In this document: one piece after another, positions 8,862 to 17,724 of the stretch
Layout of the letters: the number at the start of each line of letters is the position of its first letter
Position numbering within the stretch: the first letter of the stretch is position 1
Source: Falsirhodobacter xinxiangensis
Lineage (GTDB): Bacteria; Pseudomonadota; Alphaproteobacteria; Rhodobacterales; Rhodobacteraceae
DNA: 64,000 nt
Direction of reading: 5' to 3'
NCBI RefSeq assembly: GCF_004959935.1
Contig: NZ_SMYN01000004.1
Location: 124,001-188,000, forward strand
Program-made: the position numbers and the translations under genes
The notes under the pieces: model-generated
Told to the model about the DNA's origin: nothing
Database searches by the model: none
What the model saw: the letters and a program-made list of their open reading frames with translations, nothing else

Positions 8862-9587
8862 GTGGACGCCTATCGGATCATCGGAGAAGAAAAATCGTCG
8901 CGGTTCCTGATCACCTGCGATCACGCCACCAACCGCGTCCCGCCCGAAATCGGCAGTCTGGGCATCGCGGCTGCCGACATGGCCCGCCACATCGCCTATG
9001 ACGTGGGCGCGGCGGGGCTGGCGGCGGCGCTGGCCGATGCCTTGGGCGCGACGGCGGTGATGTCGGATTTCTCGCGTCTGGTGATCGACCCGAACCGGGG
9101 CGAGGATGACCCGACGCTGGTGATGCGCCTGTATGACGGCACGATCATTCCCGCCAACCGCCATGTCGATGCCACCGAGGTCGAGCGGCGGCTGACGACG
9201 CTCTACCGCCCCTATCACGATGCGCTGGAACGGCTGGCGGCGCGGCGCGAGGATACGGTGATCGTGTCGATCCACAGCTTCACGCCGCGTCTGTTGAACC
9301 GCCCGCCGCGCCCTTGGCATGTGGGCGTGCTGCATTCGCATCTGGATTCGCGGTTCTCGCGCGCGCTGATCCGGCGGTTGGAGGCCGAGGCGGATCTGTG
9401 CATCGGCGACAACGAGCCTTATGATGGGCACCTGCCGGGAGACGCCATCGACCAGCACGCCTTGCAGAAGGGGCGGCACAATACGCTGATCGAGCTGCGC
9501 AACGATCTGATCGGAACGGCGGCGGAGCAGGCGCATTGGGCGCATCGCCTTGCGCCGATCCTGACCGCCACGCTGGAGGACATATGA
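8862..9587 (+). CDS. N-formylglutamate amidohydrolase family protein
   Basis: Predicted metallo-amidohydrolase of the N-formylglutamate deformylase family, whose best-known members release formate from N-formyl-L-glutamate in histidine breakdown. I use the GTG at 8862 because CAGGAGAGG precedes it; this gives 241 residues. Family features are the early CDHATNRVPPEIG segment, SRLVIDPNRGEDD in the middle, and SIHSFTP. No other hut gene is near, so the natural substrate may differ. The following DUF1244 gene overlaps its end (ATATGA). Confidence 0.83.
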   Translation: MDAYRIIGEEKSSRFLITCDHATNRVPPEIGSLGIAAADMARHIAYDVGAAGLAAALADALGATAVMSDFSRLVIDPNRGEDDPTLVMRLYDGTIIPANRHVDATEVERRLTTLYRPYHDALERLAARREDTVIVSIHSFTPRLLNRPPRPWHVGVLHSHLDSRFSRALIRRLEAEADLCIGDNEPYDGHLPGDAIDQHALQKGRHNTLIELRNDLIGTAAEQAHWAHRLAPILTATLEDI

Positions 9588-9820
9588 ACGAGATCGAACT
9601 TGAAGCCGCCGCCTTCCGCCGTCTGCGCGACCATCTGCGCGACCGGACGGATGTGCAGAACATCGACCTGATGGAGCTTGCGGGCTTTTGCCGCAACTGC
9701 CTGTCGAAATGGTATCAGGAAGCCGCGAACGAGCGCGGCATCCCGATGGAGAAGGAAGAAGCGCGCACCATCGTCTATGGGATGCCCTATGACGAATGGA
9801 AGGCGCGCTTTCAGCGTTAG
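9584..9820 (+). CDS. DUF1244 family protein
   Basis: A 78-residue protein of the DUF1244 family, unknown function, recognisable by LMELAGFCRNCLSKWYQEAA and the late MPYDEWKARFQ. The two cysteines of FCRNC are conserved in the family as I remember it and could hold a metal. Translation is probably coupled to the amidohydrolase, since the ATG overlaps that stop and GGAGG is just upstream. Its own stop shares TTAG at 9817-9820 with the convergent aminotransferase gene. Confidence 0.85.
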   Translation: MNEIELEAAAFRRLRDHLRDRTDVQNIDLMELAGFCRNCLSKWYQEAANERGIPMEKEEARTIVYGMPYDEWKARFQR

Positions 9821-10668
9821 ATCGCGGCTTTGCGCGATTCCTCGATGTAGATTTCGCGCAGGCGGGTGGCCACCGGGCCGCCCGGCAACGCCACACCGTC
9901 GATCTCCGCAACCGGGGTCACGAAGGTCGATGCGCCGGTGATGAAGGCCTCGTCCGCCTTCTGCGCTTCTTCGATGGTGAAGGCGCGTTCCTCGATCACC
10001 ATCTGCGCTTCGGCCGCGTATTTGAACAGCGTGGCGCGGGTGATGCCGTGCAGGATCTCGTTCGACAGGGGGCGGGTGATGATCCGGCCGTCCTTGACGA
10101 TATAGGCGTTGTTCGCGGTGCCTTCGGTCACCAGACCGTCCATCACGAACCACGCATCATCGACGCCCGCCTTCTTGGCCGCCATCTTGGCCATCGACGG
10201 GTAAAGCAGCTGCACCGTCTTGATGTCGCGGCGGCCCCAGCGGATGTCGTCGATGGAGATCACGCGGATCGGTGCCTTCGGTGCGGCAAGCTCCGGCACC
10301 GATTGCGTGAACAGCACGATGGTCGAGGGGACGGTCGCCGCATCGGGGAAATAGAAGCTGCGATCCCCGGCGCTTCCACGGGTGATCTGAAGATAGACCA
10401 TGCCGTTCTGGACGCCGTTCTCGCGGACCAGTTCGCGGTGAACCTCCAGCAGATCCTCTTTCGTCAGCGGGTTCGCCATGTCCAGTTCCGCCAGCGACCG
10501 TTCCAGGCGCGCCTCGTGGCCGGCATAGTCCAGAAGCTTGCCGTCCAGCACGGACGTGACCTCATAGACGCCGTCGGCCATCAGAAAGCCCCGGTCGAAG
10601 ATCGAGACTTTGGCTTCGGTTTCCGGCAAATATTCGCCGTTCACATAGACGGTGCGCGTCATGGTCAT
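9817..10668 (-). CDS. dat: D-amino-acid transaminase (class IV aminotransferase)
   Basis: PLP enzyme expected to move the amino group between D-alanine or D-glutamate and 2-oxo acids. The 283-residue protein has fold-type IV features: VYVNGEYLPETEAKVSIFDRGFLMADGVYE split across residues 7-36, the PLP lysine in WGRRDIKTVQLL (about residue 147), EGTANNAYIV, and the phosphate-binding ITGASTFVTPV. Branched-chain transaminases share the fold, but the D-amino-acid type is favoured by RRDIK and the operon. It overlaps the dgcA stop by 4 nt, which ties it to D-glutamate metabolism. Confidence 0.85.
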   Translation of the reverse strand: MTMTRTVYVNGEYLPETEAKVSIFDRGFLMADGVYEVTSVLDGKLLDYAGHEARLERSLAELDMANPLTKEDLLEVHRELVRENGVQNGMVYLQITRGSAGDRSFYFPDAATVPSTIVLFTQSVPELAAPKAPIRVISIDDIRWGRRDIKTVQLLYPSMAKMAAKKAGVDDAWFVMDGLVTEGTANNAYIVKDGRIITRPLSNEILHGITRATLFKYAAEAQMVIEERAFTIEEAQKADEAFITGASTFVTPVAEIDGVALPGGPVATRLREIYIEESRKAAI

Positions 10669-11627
10669 CCCCAGAGGCTTGCGGTTGGCGGGTGCACGCC
10701 CGCCGCGTCGAAGACCAGCGGGTCATCGCGGTCTTCTGCCAGAAGCAGCGGCCCGTCAAGGTCGGTGTAGCCCGCGCCCTGCGCCAAGATCACCGCAGGG
10801 GCCATCGCCAGCGACGATCCGACCATGCAGCCGACCATCAGCCCATGGCCCTCGGCCAGCGCCGCGTCTTTCAGGCGCAGCGCCTCGGTCAACCCGCCGG
10901 TCTTGTCCAGCTTGATGTTCACGAAGTCGTATTTGCCGCGCAGCCCCGGCAGGCTGTGGCTGTCATGGCAGCTTTCGTCCGCGCAGACGGGCAGGGGGCG
11001 GGCGATTTCCGCCAGCATGTCGTCGCTGCCCGCCGGAAGCGGCTGTTCCACCAGCGCGACGCCCAGACGGATCAGATGCGGCGCAAGGTCGGAATAGACT
11101 TCGGCCGTCCAGCCTTCGTTCGCATCGACGATGATCTTGGTGGACGGCGCGCCGGAACGCACCGCCTCCAGCCGCGCCATGTCGTCGGGCGTGCCCAGCT
11201 TGATCTTCAGCAGGGGGCGGTGCGCATTCTTCGCCGCCGCAGCCCGCATGTTGTCCGGCGTGTCCAGCGACAGGGTATAAGCGGTGATCTCCGGCTTGGG
11301 CTTGGGCAGGTCCAGAAGATCCCAGACCCGCTTGCCCGCCGCCTTCGCCTCCAGGTCCCACAGCGCGCAATCGACGGCGTTGCGGGCCGCCCCCGCGGGC
11401 AGCAGCGATTGCAGATCCGCCCGCGTCACGTTGTCCGGCAGCGTGGCGATCTGGGCCGTCACGCTGTCCAGCGTTTCGTCATAGCGGGCATAGGGGACGC
11501 ATTCGCCGCGCCCCACCAGCCCACCGCATTCGACCCGAACGGTCAGCACCTTCGCCTCGGTCCGCGATCCGCGGCTGATGGTGAAGACCTGTGCCAGACG
11601 GAACGTGTCGGGGGTAACGGTGATCAT
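10665..11627 (-). CDS. dgcA: Enolase-superfamily epimerase, N-acetyl-D-glutamate racemase DgcA type
   Basis: A 320-residue enolase-superfamily enzyme with the muconate-lactonizing-type barrel. The catalytic KxK is in LLKIKLG (about residue 145), metal ligands are in IIVDANEGW, LVEQPLP and CADES, and the second catalytic lysine is in NIKLDKTGG. Taken alone it would be called an L-Ala-D/L-Glu dipeptide epimerase. Next to a DUF1611 gene the better call is DgcA, which racemises N-acetyl-D-glutamate in the marine-bacterial D-glutamate pathway. It overlaps both neighbours by 4 nt. Confidence 0.8.
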   Translation of the reverse strand: MITVTPDTFRLAQVFTISRGSRTEAKVLTVRVECGGLVGRGECVPYARYDETLDSVTAQIATLPDNVTRADLQSLLPAGAARNAVDCALWDLEAKAAGKRVWDLLDLPKPKPEITAYTLSLDTPDNMRAAAAKNAHRPLLKIKLGTPDDMARLEAVRSGAPSTKIIVDANEGWTAEVYSDLAPHLIRLGVALVEQPLPAGSDDMLAEIARPLPVCADESCHDSHSLPGLRGKYDFVNIKLDKTGGLTEALRLKDAALAEGHGLMVGCMVGSSLAMAPAVILAQGAGYTDLDGPLLLAEDRDDPLVFDAAGVHPPTASLWG

Positions 11628-12625
11628 AGCTTCTCCAGCGCATCGACGAGCTTGCCCGCGCCGAAGCGGAAGGGGTCGGTCGCAGGCAGACCCAGTCTCG
11701 TTTCCACGTCGGCGAGATAGGCCTTCGCCTCATCCTCGGCCATGTGCTGGGTGTTGATGGCATAGCCGACCGCGACGCAGGCCGGGTTCGCCACGCGCGC
11801 CAGCAGCAGCGCCGTGTCTCGCACCTGCTCCAGCGAGGGCAGGGTGTAATCCGGCAGGCCGCGCATATGCGGGCGGGTCGGCTCGTGACAGATGACCAGC
11901 GCGTCCGGCTGCCCGCCATGCACCAGCGCCAGCGTGACGCCGGAATAGGAGACGTGGAACAGCGAGCCTTGCCCCTCGATCAGGTCCCAGTGGTCGGGAT
12001 CGTTGTCCGGCGTCAGGTATTCCACCGACCCGGCCATGAAATCCGCGATCACCGCATCCAGCGGCACGCCGCCCCCCGTGATCAGGATGCCGGTCTGGCC
12101 CGTCGCGCGGAAGCTGGCCTTCAGCCCGCGCGCGCGCATCTCCTTTTCGACACACAGCGCGGTATACATCTTGCCGACCGAGCAGTCCGTGCCGACCGCC
12201 AGCATCCGCTTGCCCGTGCGCTTCTTGCCGTTCGCGATGGGATATTCGACCGACGGCACGCGCACGTCATGCAGGGTGCGGCCGTTCGCCTCGGCGGCGG
12301 CGACCAGCTCCTGCTCGTCCCGCAGCAGGTTGTGCAGGCCGGATGCGAGGTCCAGCCCCTGCTCCAGCGCCTCGACCAGCACCTTCTTCCAAGCGGGGCT
12401 GATGACGCCGCCGCGGTTGGCAACGCCGATCACCAGCGTTTTGACGCCAGCGGCCTTCGCCTCGGCAATCGTCATGTCGGGCAGGCCCATATCGGCGCGG
12501 CAGCCGTCCATGCGGAATTGCCCGACGGCGAATTCCGGGCGCCAGTCCTTGATTCCCTGCGCAACCTTGGCGGCAAGCGCGTCGGGCGCATCGCCCAAAA
12601 ATAGCAGATACGGGGTTTGGATCAT
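11624..12625 (-). CDS. dgcN: D-glutamate N-acetyltransferase DgcN (DUF1611)
   Basis: A 333-residue DUF1611 protein, the family later described as DgcN, which acetylates D-glutamate so that DgcA can racemise it. It has an N-terminal Rossmann-like domain, then a P-loop-like AVGTDCSVGKMYTAL (about residues 145-159), RATGQTGILITGGGVPLDAV, and IEGQGSLFH. It is first in the dgcN-dgcA-dat operon. Its upstream region is unusually long and holds an inverted repeat; a dedicated regulator gene (DgcR) is not in view. Confidence 0.83.
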   Translation of the reverse strand: MIQTPYLLFLGDAPDALAAKVAQGIKDWRPEFAVGQFRMDGCRADMGLPDMTIAEAKAAGVKTLVIGVANRGGVISPAWKKVLVEALEQGLDLASGLHNLLRDEQELVAAAEANGRTLHDVRVPSVEYPIANGKKRTGKRMLAVGTDCSVGKMYTALCVEKEMRARGLKASFRATGQTGILITGGGVPLDAVIADFMAGSVEYLTPDNDPDHWDLIEGQGSLFHVSYSGVTLALVHGGQPDALVICHEPTRPHMRGLPDYTLPSLEQVRDTALLLARVANPACVAVGYAINTQHMAEDEAKAYLADVETRLGLPATDPFRFGAGKLVDALEKL

Positions 12626-12747
12626 GGGGAGGGTCCTTTCGCTCTTCCCTCGACACTAGCCGTGACGCGACGGAATTCCTGCGCGAATGCGGTCGTTCAG
12701 AACGGATTTTCTGCAAGCAACTGGACAATTCGCCCCAAGCGAAAGAA

Positions 12748-12814
12748 GAATCTTCGACGATGATGTAAGGATGCGATGTCTTCGTGCGTCACGATGGATG
12801 GATGTCGAAGATTC
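12748..12814. repeat. 11-bp inverted repeat upstream of dgcN
   Basis: GAATCTTCGAC at 12748-12758 and its exact reverse complement GTCGAAGATTC at 12804-12814 are separated by 45 nt. The arms lie 123-189 nt upstream of dgcN and before the RNA candidate that precedes accA. Spacing of about four helical turns between centres suits a looped pair of regulator sites better than a terminator. No protein can be assigned from the sequence. Confidence 0.45.
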
Positions 12815-12890
12815 GTCTGTGCGTAAGGTCTATGACAGAACTGTGAAGACTCGTTGACAAACCGCCACCAAAACAGGCAACGTTGAGTCG

Positions 12891-12992
12891 CGACGGCATC
12901 GGCACCCGTCGAACCCTTTACCCGGTCGCGATAGGCGGGGAGGCCATCGTGGCAAAGGGGAGGACGCGCGCCCCGAGGTACGCCTCGGGGCG
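12891..12992 (+). ncRNA. Structured RNA candidate (small RNA or accA leader)
   Basis: Part of the 446-nt gene-free stretch between dgcN and accA. Three hairpins follow each other on the plus strand: CGACGG/CCGTCG (12891-12911); a long compound stem in which CCCTTT (12914-12919) pairs with AAAGGG (12954-12959) around an 8-bp stem (12925-12932 with 12946-12953) capped by a GGGGAG loop; and a 10-bp terminator stem (12969-12992). A TTGACA hexamer lies at 12854-12859. It could be a free small RNA or an attenuator for accA, whose start is 80 nt further on. Folding was by eye. Confidence 0.4.
12969..12992 (+). terminator. Terminator-like hairpin before accA
   Basis: A perfect 10-bp stem CGCCCCGAGG/CCTCGGGGCG with a UACG tetraloop is followed by TTGCTGTTT on the plus strand. 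On the minus strand no T-run follows, so it points rightward and would end the RNA candidate or condition accA expression. Confidence 0.6.
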
Positions 12993-13071
12993 TTGCTGTT
13001 TCTGGCGGCCCGGTTGCAATGACGGCTGCGGGAAGGCATATAGCCGGAACATTCCATCAGGGACGCGCGCC

Positions 13072-14031
<960 letters not shown>

Positions 14032-14637
14032 TCACCACATGGTGCGGGCGGCACGCGCCGCCCATTCCGCGTCATAGGTGGCCCCATCGAAGGTGCCGCC
14101 CGTCGCGTCCCTCATCATGTCACCTACGGTGGGGAGGCCCGCCGACTGGTCCTCGCCCGCCCATAGCCCCGACCGCATCATCGCCCGCGCGCATTGGGAA
14201 TAGACCTCTCGGATGCGGAAGACGATGACCGAGCGGGGCAGCAGCCCGTTATGCGAGAAACTTTCCCGCAGCGCATCGTCGGTCGTCACCACCGCATCGG
14301 CATTCACCCGCATCGCGTTGTTCGATCCCGGCACCATGAACATCAGGCTGCACCGCCCGTCGCGCACGATGTTGCGCAGACTGTCGATGCGGTCGTTGCC
14401 CTTCCAGTCGGGCATGGCCAGCGTTTCCGGGTCCAGTATCCGCACCACCGGGCCATCGTCGCCACGGGGTGATCCGTCGGTTCCCTCCGGCCCGACGGTG
14501 ATCAGGATGCAGAAGCGGCTGCGTTCGATCCATGCGGCATAGGCGGGGGTCAACCGGGCGGTGACCTTTTCCGTCGCCGCCTTGCCGGGGGTGCCATAGA
14601 CGGCATGCAATTCGTCCAGCGTGTCGATCTTCTTCAT
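14032..14637 (-). CDS. Pyridoxamine 5'-phosphate oxidase-family FMN-binding protein
   Basis: A 201-residue split-barrel flavoprotein of the PPOX type, resembling the DR2398-like subgroup. Visible features are the FCILITVGPEGTDGSPRGD strand pair with the usual GxxxxSPRGD site, and LRNIVRDGRCSLMFMVPG, where the FMN phosphate is usually held. The real pyridoxal-phosphate biosynthetic enzyme has a different C-terminus, so the substrate is unknown. The ATG at 14637 overlaps the plsC stop (ATGA), placing it last in ftsE-ftsX-plsC. Confidence 0.82.
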   Translation of the reverse strand: MKKIDTLDELHAVYGTPGKAATEKVTARLTPAYAAWIERSRFCILITVGPEGTDGSPRGDDGPVVRILDPETLAMPDWKGNDRIDSLRNIVRDGRCSLMFMVPGSNNAMRVNADAVVTTDDALRESFSHNGLLPRSVIVFRIREVYSQCARAMMRSGLWAGEDQSAGLPTVGDMMRDATGGTFDGATYDAEWAARAARTMW

Positions 14638-15362
14638 CGTGCCTCTGCTATCAGGCGGTCGGATGCGGTCTCGATGCTGCGCTCCAGCCGCTCCATGAAG
14701 ATATCCTGCGGCAGCCCGGGCTCGATGGGGGGCAGGAATTCGACAACGGCGGTTCCGGGCTTGCGATAGATGCCGTGACGCGGCCAGAACAGGCCCACAT
14801 TCGCGGCGACCGGCACGCAGGTGCCGCCCATCTGCGCATAAAGCAGCGCCGCGCCGACCTTGTAGGGCAGCTTGGCCCCCGGCGCGACGCGCGTGCCCTG
14901 CGGATAGATCACGAGCTGCCCCGGACGTTCGGCGCCTTCGCGCACGCGGTCCATCATGCGCTTGATCGCCTCGCCCCGTTTGCCGCGGGAAACGGGAACG
15001 CAGCCGACGCGCAGCGCATACCAGCCAAGGATCGGGGCATAGACGAGTTCCTGCTTCATGATGAAACGCGGCTGTTCCATCGCGCCGAAGATCAGAAGGA
15101 TGTCGAGGAAGCTTTGATGTTTCGCAGGAACCAGCGCCGCGCCGGTCGGTGGCGTGCCGCGCACCTCGGTCCGCAGCCCGCAGATCACCCGCAGGGAAAA
15201 GCGCACCCAGCGGCAGAAGTTCTGGCAGGCCGCCATCGCCGCCTCGCGCCGGACAATCGCGATGGGCGCAAAGACCACGGCCAGAACCGCCATCGCCAGA
15301 TACATCTGGAGGATGAAGACCAGCGACAGCAGCCATTGCAGCGGGTGAATCCGGCGGATCAT
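14634..15362 (-). CDS. plsC: 1-acyl-sn-glycerol-3-phosphate acyltransferase
   Basis: Membrane acyltransferase that adds the second acyl chain to lysophosphatidate during phospholipid synthesis. The 242-residue protein starts at the ATG at 15362, overlapping the ftsX stop. It has an N-terminal membrane helix (about residues 8-30), the acceptor motif HQSFLD (HX4D), FIMKQELVYAPILGWY, and the glycerol-phosphate site IYPQGTR. The third family block follows as VPVAANVGLFW. Specificity within the PlsC family is not proved by these motifs. Confidence 0.9.
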   Translation of the reverse strand: MIRRIHPLQWLLSLVFILQMYLAMAVLAVVFAPIAIVRREAAMAACQNFCRWVRFSLRVICGLRTEVRGTPPTGAALVPAKHQSFLDILLIFGAMEQPRFIMKQELVYAPILGWYALRVGCVPVSRGKRGEAIKRMMDRVREGAERPGQLVIYPQGTRVAPGAKLPYKVGAALLYAQMGGTCVPVAANVGLFWPRHGIYRKPGTAVVEFLPPIEPGLPQDIFMERLERSIETASDRLIAEAR

Positions 15363-16255
15363 CGCATCGTCCCCAGTTTGGCAAAAGCCGTGGCCCGCGT
15401 CGCGGCAAAGGCGATGGCGGCAGACAGCAGCGGCAGCGTCCAAGCCCAGAGCCAGCCGAAGCCTTCGAAGCCAAGGCCGGTCAGGAAACCGGCCGCATCC
15501 CCGCCCGACGGCATCAGCCACAGCACCACCAGCCCCGCCAGCGTTCCCGCCGCCGCGCCCGACAGCGCACGCAGCGTGAACCGCCGCACGAAGGCCCGCG
15601 CGATATAGGTGTCGCGCGCCCCGATCTGGCGCAGCACCCGGATCACCTGATCGTTGGACGCCAGCGACGCCTTTGCAGCAAGCGAGATCACAGCCCCCGT
15701 CGCGGCCAATATCAGCACCACCGCGCCAAGGCCCAGCGCCTGAAGCCGCCCCGCGGCGATGGCCAGCGGACGCCGCCAGCGGTCGTGATCGTCAAGGATC
15801 GCGCCCGGAGCCTCGGCAGCCAGTCTTTGGCGCAACCCTTCGGAATCGTAACCCTCGCCTTCCTCTGTCAACTCGATCAGGCGGGGGATGGGCAATTCAT
15901 CCAGCGGCAGGTCCGGGCCGAACCAAGGGGCTAGCAACGCGCGCTGTTCGTCATCCGTCAACGCCCGCGCCTCGGCGATGCCGGGGGTCGTCGTCAGCAG
16001 GGCCAGCACCGCCTCGGTCTGGACCTGCATCTGATCCTCGGGGGCCGAGATGCGGATGGTCGCCGTGCGGGCCAGCGCATCCTCCCACCGATCAGCCAGC
16101 CGCCCCGCCGCCATCGACAGGGCCAGCGCAAAGACGGCCAGAAACGCCATGACACCGGCGGTGAACTGCGTCAGCCATGCCGTGTGCCCGGTCGGCGGGA
16201 CCACGCGGTCGGCGGCGGGGTCGGGCGTCATGTCGGCAAGGATGGACCGGATCAC
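15359..16255 (-). CDS. ftsX: FtsX-like cell division permease
   Basis: Membrane partner of FtsE, linking the divisome to cell-wall hydrolase control. The 298 residues show a cytoplasmic N-terminus, a first helix at about 28-50, a roughly 110-residue periplasmic domain, and three more helices in the C-terminal FtsX domain. The segment ASNDQVIRVLRQIGARDTYI before the third helix is typical of FtsX proteins. It overlaps ftsE and plsC by 4 nt each. Alphaproteobacterial FtsX proteins diverge from the E. coli one, but position and topology fit. Confidence 0.86.
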   Translation of the reverse strand: MIRSILADMTPDPAADRVVPPTGHTAWLTQFTAGVMAFLAVFALALSMAAGRLADRWEDALARTATIRISAPEDQMQVQTEAVLALLTTTPGIAEARALTDDEQRALLAPWFGPDLPLDELPIPRLIELTEEGEGYDSEGLRQRLAAEAPGAILDDHDRWRRPLAIAAGRLQALGLGAVVLILAATGAVISLAAKASLASNDQVIRVLRQIGARDTYIARAFVRRFTLRALSGAAAGTLAGLVVLWLMPSGGDAAGFLTGLGFEGFGWLWAWTLPLLSAAIAFAATRATAFAKLGTMR

Positions 16256-16923
16256 AGGTCGGCCCCCGCAAGCTGCACACGCCGATCCTTGATCCGCAGC
16301 ACCCGCGCCGCGACCTGGCTTTTCGCCGTGCGGATCAGGTTCATGTCATGGGTGGCGATGACGATGGTCTTGCCCATCCGGTTCAGCTCCACCAGCAGGG
16401 TCAGCAGCCGCACCGACATCTCCCAATCGAGGTTCCCTGTCGGCTCGTCCGCCAGCAGCACGTCCGGCGACATGATGACCGCGCGGGCGACGGCGGCGCG
16501 CTGACGCTCGCCCCCCGACAGTTCAGGCGGCATCGCCCCGGCCAGATGCGACAGCCCGACCCATGCCAGCAGGTCTTTCAGATCCTCCGCCGACGTCTCG
16601 CGCCGCGTGACCGCCAGTGGCAGCGTCACATTGGTTGCGACCGGCAGATGGTCCAGAAACTGGCAATCCTGATGCACGACCCCGATCCGCCGCCGCACCC
16701 GCGCCACGTCGTCGCGCGACAGCCCCCGCGCGTCGCGGTCGAAGATGCTGATCTGCCCCGCCGTCGGCAAGAGCTCGGCATAGCACAGTTTCAGCAGCGT
16801 CGATTTTCCCGACCCCGACGGCCCGGTCAGGAAATGGAACGAGCCCGGCGCCAGCGACAGGCTGACATCGGACAGAAGCTCCCCCCCGCCATAGCTGTAG
16901 GCCACGTTGTCAAAGGCAATCAC
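16252..16923 (-). CDS. ftsE: Cell division ATP-binding protein FtsE
   Basis: Cytoplasmic ABC ATPase that drives FtsX. I choose the GTG at 16923 (VIAFDNVAYSYGG) because CGGGAGAG lies at proper spacing, giving 223 residues like E. coli FtsE; a GTG at 16953 would add ten residues. It carries Walker A GPSGSGKST, the Q-loop in VHQDCQFL, signature LSGGERQRAAVARA, Walker B VLLADEPTGNLD and the switch histidine in VIATHD. It begins the ftsE-ftsX-plsC-PPOX operon and is divergent from a zinc-ribbon gene. Confidence 0.93.
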   Translation of the reverse strand: MIAFDNVAYSYGGGELLSDVSLSLAPGSFHFLTGPSGSGKSTLLKLCYAELLPTAGQISIFDRDARGLSRDDVARVRRRIGVVHQDCQFLDHLPVATNVTLPLAVTRRETSAEDLKDLLAWVGLSHLAGAMPPELSGGERQRAAVARAVIMSPDVLLADEPTGNLDWEMSVRLLTLLVELNRMGKTIVIATHDMNLIRTAKSQVAARVLRIKDRRVQLAGADL

Positions 16924-17041
16924 CGGGCTCTCCCGCACGCGTTTCGGTTGCACTCTTGCCGCAGGGGCGTCGTGCTTGCAACGGCTTGGATAGCATGGTC
17001 TTCGTTGCTAAGAACATCGCAAACCACAAGGGACGGGAACG

Positions 17042-17722
17042 ATGCGGCTGAATTGCCCGGGATGTGGCGCGCAATACGAAGTCGATGAAAGCGCCGTCCC
17101 CGAGGAAGGGCGCGACGTCCAGTGTTCCGCCTGCGGCCATGGCTGGTTCCAGTATCCGCCGATCACGGCCCGCCCCTTCGGCGCGCCCGAACCCTTCGTG
17201 GAACGCCGCGCGCCCGATCCGGAACCGAAGCCCGATCCGATGCCGGAGCCGAAGCTGGAACCCGCCCGCCCGCCCGCGCTGAATGACATACGCGCCTTTC
17301 TGCGGCAGGAGGCCGAACGCGAGACGGCCGAGCGTCGCAAGGAGGGTATCGCCGCGCCAAAGCCGCCGGTGCAAGCGCCCGAGACTCGATCTGCGGAGCC
17401 GCCCCCCCCCGCGGCCCGCAAGCCGGTCCCGCCGGGCGGTGCCCGCCAGGTTGCCAGACCTTCCGAACAGCTGGGGGCCGAGCCCGACGTTGCGGCCTCG
17501 CTGCGCCCCGCCCCAAGCGCGAAGGGCGGCTTCGGGCTGGGTTTCTTCGCCACGATCGTGCTGTTCCTGCTGGTCGCCGGCATCTACGTCTCCGCCCCGC
17601 GTCTGGCCGATGCGCTGCCCGAGCTGCGCGATCCTCTGGCGCAATACGTCTCCTTCGTGGATGCCGGACGGCAGAAGCTGGCGGATTTCGCAAGACAGGT
17701 CAGCGCCGCCCTTCGCTCCTGA
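17042..17722 (+). CDS. Zinc-ribbon membrane protein (MJ0042-type finger)
   Basis: A 226-residue protein starting MRLNCPGCGAQYEVDE, with two CxxC pairs (CPGC at residues 5-8 and CSAC near 31-34) that form the MJ0042-type zinc ribbon. A long Pro/Glu/Lys-rich linker (about residues 50-150) leads to one membrane helix at about 164-187 and a short tail. Such proteins are common in alphaproteobacteria next to ftsE, and their role is unknown. The gene is divergent from ftsE and ends at a palindromic repeat. Confidence 0.83.
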   Translation: MRLNCPGCGAQYEVDESAVPEEGRDVQCSACGHGWFQYPPITARPFGAPEPFVERRAPDPEPKPDPMPEPKLEPARPPALNDIRAFLRQEAERETAERRKEGIAAPKPPVQAPETRSAEPPPPAARKPVPPGGARQVARPSEQLGAEPDVAASLRPAPSAKGGFGLGFFATIVLFLLVAGIYVSAPRLADALPELRDPLAQYVSFVDAGRQKLADFARQVSAALRS

Positions 17723-17724
17723 TC

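Noticed and set aside
12626-13071. Short open frames in the dgcN-accA gap
   Set aside because: No ribosome site or conserved features; the region is better explained by RNA structure and regulatory repeats.
14032-15474. Apparent 480-residue fusion of PPOX with an upstream region
   Set aside because: The N-terminal part is plsC and ftsX sequence in the wrong frame. PPOX starts at 14637 in ATGA.
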